DNA of 64,000 nucleotides from Flaveria trinervia (Eukaryota > Streptophyta > Magnoliopsida > Asterales > Asteraceae): assembly GCA_025506515.1 (NCBI GenBank), contig CM046444.1:122475701-122539700 (forward strand). Direction: 5' to 3'. Numbering within the stretch: position 1 is the first letter of the stretch; every line of letters starts with the position of its first letter. Positions 37,952-48,389 of the stretch are shown here, piece after piece. Under the pieces are notes generated by a model. The model saw nothing but the letters and a program-made list of their open reading frames with translations, did no database searches and was not told the origin of the DNA. A program made the translations under genes and the position numbers.

Positions 37952-40400
37952 CCATCAGTAATCCCCGACACCGAAAAAGCTTGTATTAGAAAAGAAATAA
38001 AAAACAAAAAATTTAAAACCGAACGAAAAATAGATGTAAAAACATTATACCGTGCTAACGAAACGTAAAACATCTACAACAATAAGTAAGTTGATCTAGG
38101 ACGAGCGCCTTGCGATGGGGCCGTTAAACGGAATAAACATAAAAAATTTAATCACACACGCACGTACGGTGTGTTAACTCGTAAAATTTAGATTGAAATG
38201 TAAAATGAAAAAAAATTAATGTGAAAAACATAAGGGACCAAAATTGAGGGTAAAAAATATTAGAGCTAAACCGTAGAAGATGTAAAAGTAATGAGTTAAA
38301 ATACAAAAGTTAAATATTAAAAAAAGAAAGATAAAAGATGGGTACAACCCACTAAACATATGATACAACCAATTATATATAACCAAATTAGTAATTAGTA
38401 TCGGTATATATATATAATTAGTATGATTGTAATTATGTACTTACAAATCTACTTATTTTGAGAACATTTATACTAATTTATAAAACCTGAAAATATATAA
38501 CAAAATAGTCATGAAAACTGTAGAAAATTTTGATATTTTAAAGGTAAATTTCCGATGGCCGCGGGTCTAACTTTGTACTTGAAGAGTTTTTAAGAGGACA
38601 TCATGAAGGTAATGTACTTTCTCTATTGAAGAGATTGAGTTTTCAAATCTTACAAGATACAAATTTTGGTGGTTAAGTAGAATAGATAATGTGTCTTTGT
38701 TCCAATCATCACATAAGCTCATATGAAGAATAGGCTGGTTCGTTTAAAAAAATCTTTTTTATGATAAGATAAAATCATGTCATACATAAGTAGGTTCTGA
38801 ATAGATAAGAAGTTATAAAAAGCTTTATAGTTCATGGATCATGTATTTGCACATTGAATACATATTCTAACATTTTTTAAAGGCAAACATTTCAAGTTTT
38901 AAGGTTACTGACAATCGTCCCGTTTTTCTAGCTTTTCTGTGTGACATATCACATCACATCAACATTTTCTCATTTTTCCCTAGCTTTTCCTCATGTTGCC
39001 GTCTTAGTTTTTAACGGTTTTCCGCTTTTATCACCCAACCAACAGATAGTGTGGTGGTTGTGGCTGGTGAATCCCGGTGTAAATATTCATCCGCTTGGGT
39101 CTCCCAGAGTCCAGGGGTACAGTATCCCCTACCAGCCTCAATTTTTCTCAAGCTCTCCAATACACATACAAGTTGCCACTCCGTGTGTCCTAACGTCAAT
39201 AGAAAAAAAGTGTACATACGAACTTTTTTTAATTGTTTTCTTTCATTTTGTTTAGAAAAAGAAAATACAAAACGCAGCTACGTTAACTTAAGTTAAAAAG
39301 AGCTTATATAACTGGAATTATTAGCTTTTTCATATAGTTTGTGTTAATAAAGACATCAATAATTGTTTTCAAGTAATTAAATAATATATTGATCAATAAT
39401 GCAATCCGTTATTTTAAGTTATCTTTTGCATAATTGAGTTTAACTAATTGTTTAATTTTAAGTAGGGTCCCGTAAAACACTTAAGCTTTTAAATTTCTTT
39501 GTCATCCTCTTCAACTAAAATGATAAATAAAATAAAAAAGATTTAACTATTTCTGTGATAAACTTTAAGAGCGGATGTAGTGAACATTTTGGTTATTACT
39601 TTTAACGATCAAATTATCGAATATTTAACAAATCATATCTGAATCGCTTGGTGAGAAGTTTTTTTATGTTCATATGTTTTATAAGCGAGTGGACATGAAC
39701 ATATGTTTTTTTGTTCATTGACGTTCGTGTTCGTGAGCATTTCTTTATGCTCGTTCATTTTGCGTTTTTTTAATATTCCTACAAGTTTATTTGTAACTAA
39801 CATAAATTTAAAATCAATTTGATCTTCTAATTCTTAAAACCTCTATATTTGCCCATTATAAACCCAATTTTATGAAGAAAAAAAACTTTAATTTGCGCTT
39901 TAGTTCTTCGTAGCAATAATCTTGATCAACCTATCAAAAATTGATACGTTTAAATTTGTTTATTTGTGTTCATCTGTGTGTTTATTTTAGTTCGTTTATG
40001 CGTATGTATTTATGTTCATATTTGTCTAGTTGTGTTTATTTATAACATTAACAAATGAATATAAATGAACACGAAAACATTCATTTTCTTATAAAATAAA
40101 CATAACATAAACAAATCATATTCGTGTAAGTATGGTTCGTTTACAAACCTATTAATGGTTATTTATTTATTCATTCATATATTTATGATAATCCCTTTAA
40201 AAAAGTTATGATCTATTGATACTTCAATTATTTCTAAGTTATGTAATTATAGGTGTAAAAGATCATATCGCTACACGAGCAACTTATGAATTGACTTATT
40301 AACATTCAAATCAACATGAGCTTAAACGAGCCCACAGCTCATTTAACATACATATTTGAATCAAAGCATTAAACATTAAACTTGATTAAGCTCAGGGACT

Positions 40401-41046
40401 CAAGGGCGTCTCTACAATATAAACAACTAAAATAACTGCTTCAGGTCCCTAAAATTTAAGGACCCCTAAATTTTATAATAAAAACATATGTTTTTACAGA
40501 TAAATGAGAAGGAGAACAAAAATTATCAAAGGATAACAAACTTATTGAAGGTTTATCGAGGTCAACTTTTAAAATTGGGTTCATCGAGGTTGACTTACGA
40601 AACTTGTTCACCAAAAATTCATTAAGTGTTCAATGTTGATAGTTCTTTTGAGTTCATCTTATATGCTAAATTCTCTTTTGCAATTAATCATCCGATCTAC
40701 TAACTATTATTGTTTGATTTTGATTCATGTTCAATTGCTTTAATCTATCATTATTATTTTGCTTATGTATATCTATTGTTATCAGTTTTGATTTTAATCT
40801 ACATTTGTAATTAATATTCTCTTTATATTAATCAATGTTACTTGTTTATCATTTAATATGCTCTTTTTTAGTTGATGATGTTTAAGTTAATTAAGTTGTT
40901 TTCTGTTGTAAGTTGTTTTCTGTCACACTATAAACAAATTTGTTTATATCCCCGGTTTGAGGCAATGGTCTTTAGAAATAACATATAGGTGAGAGCCTCA
41001 AAATTTTGTTTCGCTTTATGCCTTCAAAAATATTGAGCCGGTCCTG
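40401..41046. mobile_element. Non-autonomous hAT-like element with a diverged 8-bp target duplication
   Basis: The left end CAAGGGCGTCTCTACAAT and the right end GAGCCGGTCCTG (reverse complement CAGGACCGGCTC) form an imperfect terminal inverted repeat of the hAT style. The flanks are CAGGGACT (40393-40400) and CAAAGACT (41047-41054), identical at 6 of 8 positions, as expected for an old 8-bp target duplication. Internally A/T-rich, with no transposase frame. Confidence 0.55.
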
Positions 41047-41942
41047 CAAAGACTATCAGTATTATGTTAAATTTTTTAAAGGACCCTTACTTCTGGAAAA
41101 CTTATTTGTTTTTTGGAAATGTTATAGTTGTATAGAATGCTATTTTACATATTAATTTGTTATGATTAGTGGGTAAACAACTTTTATATTTAATCTTATT
41201 GTTTCATGATGTTAGAAAGAGCAAAAATCCAAAACAAGATTAACACTTTAACGCAAAAGAGCAATAGGCAAATAGAGCTTTTTAGAGATAAAAATGCAAT
41301 TTTGTTTGATAGGTTTGTGGTTGCTAAAACCGGGAGCAATAATTATTTTAATTGCTTATATTTTAGTATTAATCAACTTTTCAGACATTATGGAATTAAA
41401 GAAAGCTTTTTTAATTAGAAGCATAAAGTGGTGAGCTCCTACCATGGTGAGTGTCATTATGGCATCTTCTTCCATTCACCCCACTAAACTTGGTTTTCAT
41501 TCATCAACCATACGCAACAACTTTTGTATCCATCATTCTTTGTTTAGAACTTATATTTGTTAAATAAAATTAAAAATGAAATGTAATCTCTTTAATGGAA
41601 TATACAACAAATACTAGAAAATCAAAAAATAAAAATTAATCATTTTTAGGTATATTTATACGACAATGTTTATTCTAGACGAGAATTACATCCATAGCAA
41701 TGAAATACGCAAGAAAATATTATGTATTCACCTTATATATGATGTCACCATAAGTATTTGAAACCGTGCAAATTAACATGTCTACTTTTTAATAAATAAA
41801 GTAGACACTTGAAAATAAAATAAACACATACAAATAAAGAACATTTGTTGTCGACACGAGAAATAAATACACTTTAACAAAAAAAAATTGCTTATCACTT
41901 AATGAAACTAAAAGATGAATCGACTTGTACATTATATATACT

Positions 41943-42102
41943 TGTAACAACTTTGAAATGAACATATAAGAATATAATTTCTCTGATCTCCTTTATTGAT
42001 GACAAGGTGAATATTTATACATGTGGATATGCAACTATACTATAAGAATTATATGGGATATACATCAACTAATATAAAGTCAATTATAGATAAATATATG
42101 CA
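41943..42102 (-). mobile_element. Probable 3' LTR of the broken Ty1/copia element
   Basis: On the minus strand the sequence directly after the pol stop begins TGCATATATTTATC, contains a TATA-like TATAAATATTCACC and an AATAAAGG polyadenylation-like string, and can end near GTTGTTACA. That gives a TG...CA unit of about 160 bp. The boundaries are inferred; no target duplication was confirmed. Its outermost part recurs at 45063-45102. Confidence 0.5.
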
Positions 42103-42106
42103 TGCT

Positions 42107-44755
42107 TTATACCCCCGCAGTCGAAACGGAAGGTGGACGAATGTTGAGACTGGAACGAAAATCGTCAAACAGAACTCGTGGTAGGCCTTTGGTAAATATG
42201 TCAGCTATCTGATAGCGAGAAGGAACGTGTAGAACACGTATACGTCCACGCTGAACTTGCTCACGAACAAAGTGTATGTCTAACTCAATATGTTTTGTTC
42301 GTTGATGTTGAACAGGATTCCCAGACAGATAAATGGCGCTCACATTGTCGCAATAAACGAGGGAGGCTTGACGTAAAGGCACATGAAGTTCCAGAAGCAA
42401 GTTGCGGATCCAACAGAGTTCAGATACGACATTGGCGACGCCCCTATACTCTGCTTCGGCACTGGATCGAGAAACTGTGGACTGGCGTTTGGAGGACCAT
42501 GAAATAAGGTTATCCCTAAAATAGACACAATACCCGGATGTGGAACGTCGTGTGGTCGGGCAACCGGCCCAATCCGCATCTGTATAAGCAAGCAAGGATG
42601 GAGTTTGGGCGGCACTAAGATGTAGACCATAGAATACAGTTCCTTTGATGTACCTGATAATTCGTTTAAGAGCATTCCAATGATGTAGCTGAGGAGAATG
42701 CATATGCATGCACACTTGTTGGACTGCGTACGTGATATCTAGGCGAGTGAAGGTAAGATACTGTAGGGCCCCGGCAAGACTCCGATAGAGAGTAGGGTTA
42801 TCAAACGTGGTGTCTGACGTGCCAAGTTTACCTTAAGTGTCAACTGGGGTGGCTACCGGGTTGCAAGATTCCATGTCGGCACGCTTGATGATGTCATGAG
42901 CGTACTGCTGTTGAGAAAGGAACACGTTGTTACCAGTTCGAGTAACCGATATGCCTAAAAAATATGTTAGAGGTCCAAGATCCTTCATTGCGAAAACACT
43001 TGCAAGGTTAGATAGCAGATGTGTCCGTAGATGGTCGGAAGAAGTGGTAAGAAGGATGTCATCGACATATAATAAGAGATATGCAATGTCATTGCCATGA
43101 GTGTAGGTACATAATGAATTATCAGATCGGCTTTGTTGGAACCCCAAGAGTGTGACATGATCTGTGAAGCGTTGGTACCAAGCTCGCGATGCCTGTTTGA
43201 GTCCGTATAAGGATTTTTTGAGTAGGCATACATGGTCGGGATAGTCTTTGTGTCTAAACTCCATTGGTTGGTACATGTACACGATTTCATTAAGATTCCC
43301 ATGTAAGAAGGTGTTGGTCACATCTAACTGATGAACTGGCCAAGACTTCGAAAGTGCGAGTGTTAAAACAGTCCGTATGGTGGCGGGTTTTACAACGGGG
43401 CTAAAAGTTTCACCACAATCCACGCCCACCTGTTGGTTTCGACCATCACATACCAACCGCGCTTTGTAGCGCTCCAAGCTCCCATCCGATTTGAATTTGT
43501 GCTTAAATAGCCACATGCTTCGGATGATGTTCATGTGTGGTAGGCGTGGAACTAACTCCCACGTCTCGTTTTTAATAAGGGCATTAAACTCGTCATCATA
43601 GCATGGTACCATTCTGGAGTGGACAAGGCAATCAGAGGTGTTATGGGTATGGGTGCAAGGGAAGTAGAGTGAAGGTTAAATACTTTCTTAGGTTTGGAGA
43701 TGCCATCCATGGCCCAAGTACGAATAATCCAGGTAGGCGGCATAGGAGGTGGAGACGGGACGGAAGAAGAGAAAGAAGGGGGGAGAGGGTAGAGGAGCGT
43801 GGAATGGTTGGGGTGCTAGAACCGTGGGGTGGAGAGGTGACGGGTTGGGGAGAAGATGGTGGTGAGGGTTATGTTTGGGTCGTGGATGAAGAGGGGGTGG
43901 CAACAGTAGGGTTGGTAGATGAAGGTGGTCTAGAGTGTGTGACATGAGGCCAATAAAGTGGGTGGAGATAGTTTGTCAGAAAGTTATAGTTGGATTGTAT
44001 AGTGGGTGATGGAGAGTTATGGAACGGAATGTGGATTCATCAAAGACAACATGCCAGGAAATGATGAGCTTATGAGTGGTTAGGTCGAGACACTTGTACC
44101 CCCTATGGTGTGATGGATAGCCAAGAAAGACGCATGGGTTGGATCGGTGTTGAAGTTTATGAATTTGAGTGGAGGGAGTGAGAGGGTAACAAAGGCAGCC
44201 AAAGGACCGAAGGTGGGTGTATGATGGGTTGCGGTTGTAGAGAAGTTGAGTGGGTGAGTGAAAGTGGTGAGTTTTGCTTGGTAATATATTAAGTAGGTAT
44301 GTAGCCGTCTCAAGAGCGTGATGCCAGAACGTAGTAGGGAGGGAGGCCTGAGCAAGTAAGGTTCGTATGATATTGTTGATAGAGCGGATTTTGCGTTCCG
44401 CTTTGCCATTTTGGGAAGATGTGTGGGGGCAAGAGAAGCGAAACATTAAGCCGTTTTGGGAACAAAATTGTTGGAATGAAGAGTTGGCATATTCTTTACC
44501 ATTGTCACATTGAAATTGTTTGATCTTTCGTTCAAATTGGGTGTGGATAAGGTTGTAGAATTGAGAGAAAATAGAGTATACGTTGGACTTTGCACTAAGA
44601 GGGTATGTCCACAAGAAATTAGTAAAGTCATCAAGAAATAAAATATAGTAGCGATGCCCTTCCGTGCTTACGATCGGTGAGGTCCAAAGATCGCTATGAA
44701 TTATATCAAACGGTAAAGATGTAACATTCATAGAGTCAAAGAATGGAACTATACT
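42107..44755 (-). pseudogene. Ty1/copia pol (integrase, reverse transcriptase, RNase H), disrupted
   Basis: Read from high to low coordinate. The integrase core carries the DDE residues: HSDLW, CDNGKEY and NGKAERKIR (44731-43976). After a Pro/His-rich linker comes reverse transcriptase (43612-42833) with HQLDV, SLYGLKQA and the YVDD catalytic box (LLLYVDDILL). RNase H follows (42715-42107) with YTDADWAG, the SRSSAEAEYR motif, TKHIELDIHFVRE and ADIFTKGL, ending at TAGV. Lesions: an in-frame stop at 42833-42835 joining RT to RNase H, and a -1 frame change near 43600 at the start of RT, where a 63-codon frame (43743-43552) and the RT frame overlap. Protease and the gag end are missing on this strand. 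Typical of a dead copy; the order INT-RT-RH identifies Ty1/copia. Confidence 0.93.
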
Positions 44756-44779
44756 ATTGATGACACAAAATTAATTATA

Positions 44780-44791
44780 TGGTATCGAGCC
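44780..44791 (+). promoter_or_regulatory. Primer-binding-site-like sequence (initiator tRNA-Met), plus strand
   Basis: TGGTATCGAGCC differs by one missing base from TGGTATCAGAGC, the usual site complementary to initiator tRNA-Met in plant copia elements. It precedes the plus-strand gag fragment, as expected. Confidence 0.6.
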
Positions 44792-45062
44792 ACAACTCAC
44801 ATCTCCCTTAACCTTCGACTTTCTCACCATTCTGTTTTTTTCTTTTACTCCAATGACTTTCTCACCCTGAAACCGGACAGTACGGCTCCTGGTCGGAACT
44901 GTTCAAAATCCATCGTCGAGCTTTTTAAGTCACCGATCACCTTCAACCTCGCCCTCTCCCTGCCACCTCTTCTGTCCCTTCTAAAGATGCCTCCAAATCC
45001 CCCACCACCGACGATTCGTGGGATCGTCTTGATGCTATTGTCTTACAATGGATTTATAGCAT
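44792..45062 (+). pseudogene. Ty1/copia gag fragment in opposite orientation to pol
   Basis: The plus-strand frame reads GQYGSWSELFKIHRRAF, then a stop at 44926-44928, then VTDHLQPR and later DDSWDRLDAIVLQWIYS. W-x-E-L-F near the start and W-D-R-x-D-x-x-V-x-x-W-I further on are the pattern of the N-terminal part of plant copia gag. It lies head to head with the minus-strand integrase fragment, so the element is rearranged. Confidence 0.75.
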
Positions 45063-45102
45063 AACTAATATGAAGTCAATTATAGATAAATATATGCATG
45101 CT
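45063..45102. repeat. 40-bp remnant of the copia LTR terminus
   Basis: Matches 42067-42106 with one mismatch (AACTAATATRAAGTCAATTA then TAGATAAATATATGCATGCT) in the same orientation. It probably is the outer end of the lost 5' LTR of the minus-strand element. Confidence 0.65.
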
Positions 45103-48100
45103 ATTAGAACACAAAATAAATACGTGAGATAATAATTGGTTTATAGATAAAATTAATTAATTTCTTCTTACATGTATTTAATTGTATACTAAACGTATAA
45201 ACATCCACTTTTGTAAATTTATCATGATTATAACTTTTAGGAAAAAACTAAAATGGTAGGGCTGAAAAAAGCAAGAAATTTGATGAACAATGAAAGGTGG
45301 TACTACTACTAGTAGTTGATATCAATGCTTTGGTTTCATATATTGTTTGAACTCCATGATTGTGACTTCTCTATTTTATTTTCATTAGGTCATTGGAAGT
45401 TGTTTCTTAGTTTTTGTGTTCTCTCTGATTCTTACTATAAAATAAAATAAAAATTATTCTTATGTTGTCAAAATCGACTTTATTAATGGTTGCTTGTACT
45501 TGCAATAATAAATACTTTATTATTGTCACCAAACACTACATTTTTTATATTGTTTTATCGATAAGAGTTCTAAACACTAGTTAATCACTATATATTTGAT
45601 TTCATAAGAGTTTTAGTAAAATGGTTTTTATCAACATGCCATTTAAATTATAATTCAATTAAACGGTTACTACACATAGTATTATCACAAAAAATTCGAT
45701 TGCAGTCAACAAGTTTTCCCTTGGATTATTTTAGGTATCATGGATTATTTTAGGTATCATGTCACTACCTGTCTCGATAGATAGAAATAGTGAATATTTT
45801 TAATGCATCATGTTAACATATAATGAGGAGACTAGTCCTCGTCTATTGTCTCTCCTTGAAGCATCCTATCAATTGTGTGATACTCGTGAAAAAGACATGG
45901 AAGAACATCATTTGACGCAAAGTAGGTTAAACATCTCAATATGATATTACAAGATGTAGGTTAAACATTACGTCATCTAATTCAAAATGTTAAGGGATAG
46001 AAAAGATATAACGAGTAAATTACAGGGATGGTCTTGTGATCTATTTAAAATTTTGGATTTGATCATTTATAAATTTTAAAACTTTTAGATATAGTTTTTT
46101 TCATTGTATTTGCCTGGCATTCATAGTCCTTAAGTTTGTTAGTTAACAACTAATGATTTTAAAATTTTTGAAAATGATAAATTTACCCCAAATACCTTGC
46201 ATCTAATATCTTTTTATATATTTAATTAGCTTTTGTATTTTTTAATGTTTTTTTCTATTTTATAAAAAATATCTTTATTAGCTTAAAAAACATATAAGAT
46301 TCAGAAATAAAATTGTTTAATAAAATATATTTTTAAATGTGTTTGGTTTTTTTAACCATCTTCTATAAAATGTTCGTTTTTTACATCAATTTTAATACTA
46401 TCCGCCCTTTCTAAACATCTTTATTACAATTCCTTGATTTTTTAAATGTTACCATTAAATCACAAACTTTTTAAAGTGTATTTAAACACTGCGTTTTTAA
46501 CGTATTTTTTTACAGCCATTCATTTTTTAAACCATTTGTTTTTAAACTTATACTTTCATAGTCGTTCGTTTTCAAACACAATTTTAAATGGTTATAAAAT
46601 CATATGATTTTTTACAACATCTTTTTAGTACAGTGTTTTTTAAACGTATGTCTTAAAACGTTTGAGTTTTTTAAAACTGGTCATTTTTTAAACGTGTATT
46701 ATCAAACCGTTATGTATGTTTTCACATAACAATTAGTTTTTTTAAATGTTTTGGTTTTTGAAATGTCTTTTTTAAAACCATACGGTTTTATTAAAATCCT
46801 TTCTTATAACCAAACGATTTAAACAAATCAAATGGCTTTAATATACAACTTTTTAATAACCAATAGTTCTAAGTAGACTTTTAAGTCAAACGTTAAAAGA
46901 AAAACGTTTAAAAAGACGCATAGCTTTAAAAAGATGTCTTACAAGATTTAAATATATTTAAATCTAATTTTTGAAAATAAGAGTTAAAGATGTTTAAAAA
47001 CATTTGAAATTAAAAAAAAATTGTTTAAAGGTATCGGGTTTAAATAAGACTTATAAAACTGAGGAAAAAAAACCTTGAAAATGGAACCATTTTAAAAGCA
47101 AGATTTAAAAATTCATATAATACATTAAATAAAATAAGGGTTTAAAAAATATACGCATGGTTTTAAAAAAATTATTTTAAAAACTTAAACGATTTAAGAA
47201 AGGGTGTTAAAATCCATACATTAAAATAACGTTTGAAAAAGATTTAGTTGTTTATTTGAAATGTACTTTTTTAAGTAATAAATATACTAATAATAAAATA
47301 ATAAAAATAAAGCTACAATATAAAACTTTGAAAAACAAAAATATATATGTTTATAGATGTTATATAGTTTAAAAAGTAAATTATATGAATGTTGGGTTAA
47401 ATTGGCTAACTTGGTAAAATTGTAACCATCATAACCACCCATATAACTTACTCCAATACAAAAGATGACCATCATGGTTGAGAGATGTTTAAGATGAAAT
47501 TAAAATTCTGATATGATACTAATATAAAACATAAGTTCTTATTTATGAATGATTATGAATGATTAAGTGTTGAAATAATAATGGTTTGAATTATTAATTG
47601 TTGAACAATTAAAAGGTTTGAATCATTAAATGCTGAATAATTAAGAGGTCTGAACCATTTAGAGCTAGTATATTGTTTAATTATTTAAATGCAAATGTCT
47701 GACCAATTCAGATAAGAGGTGTTAATCATTCAACATTAGACATCTTAACCATTCATCATTACTATAATATTTAATCATTCAGAGGTAAATGTTTGAATCA
47801 TTTAAAAATTTGCTCATGAAACAAACAGTCTAAACCATTAAATGATAAATCATTCAAACATTTAAAACATTAAAAAAATAATTAAACGACTACCAAACAG
47901 TTTCATATAACGTCAAATGTCAACGATGCTAAATAATAAAACTCTAATAATAATACACTTGTGAGAGTATTTTTATATTAATAAAGTAATACACACGAAA
48001 ACTTAAATTAACCCGACATATTTATACAACAACGGTGCATGATTATACTTATACATAGCCAAAATTGGAAAAAAATAAATAAATAAAAAGCGAAAAATAA

Positions 48101-48389
48101 ATAAAAAAGGGGAAACAAAACTGAAGCAAGTAGAAAGAAGGAGCAACAGAGTGTCACCTTGTCGATTAGTCCATTCATTATTCAATTCATTTCATCGCAT
48201 CCACCATCATATATATATATATATACACCTCCATTTCAATTTCAATTTCAATTTAGGGCTTCAATTTCACTTTCGCAATTGCAGATTCCAACTGCAATCG
48301 AACAATCATCATCTTCATCACATCATCAACATCAACATCATTAACATCTTCATTAACATCTTCATCTTCATCTTCAGATTTCGATTGAG
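45103..48389. other. Intergenic region upstream of CYP40; MITE and foldback-like sequence
   Basis: A/T-rich. 46370-46770 is T-rich and 46800-47260 A-rich, possibly a large imperfect inverted repeat. A family A MITE lies at about 47545-47898. From about 48120 to 48389 the sequence is likely the CYP40 promoter and 5' UTR, with a TA tract near 48210-48223, a TTTCAA repeat near 48235-48254 and a CATCTT/AACATC repeat to 48376. Confidence 0.55.
47545..47898. mobile_element. MITE, family A copy 3
   Basis: Homologous to 5344-5674 through TTTAATTATTTAAATGCAAA, GTCTGACCAATTCAGATAAG and AAACAAACAGTCTAAACCAT. Ends are more eroded; CTACCAAACAG marks the right side. Low-complexity ATGAATGATT duplication on the left. 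Confidence 0.55.

Larger units (their letters stand above)
32910..40400. other. 7.5-kb region without a recognisable gene
   Basis: The segment from 33800 to 36200 is strikingly A-rich on the plus strand with no coherent frame; it could be introns or a non-coding transcript on the minus strand. A tandem repeat sits at 35832-36024 and a GC-richer island at 36400-36660. An unassigned short ORF is at 37742-37951. The segment 38,900-39,250 contains a GC-richer degenerate patch. None can be assigned to a family. Confidence 0.5.

Noticed and set aside
43603..43947. ORFs of 114 (+) and 85 (-) codons in the copia linker
   Set aside because: Low-complexity Gly/Arg or Pro/His sequence within the pol region between integrase and RT; not separate genes.
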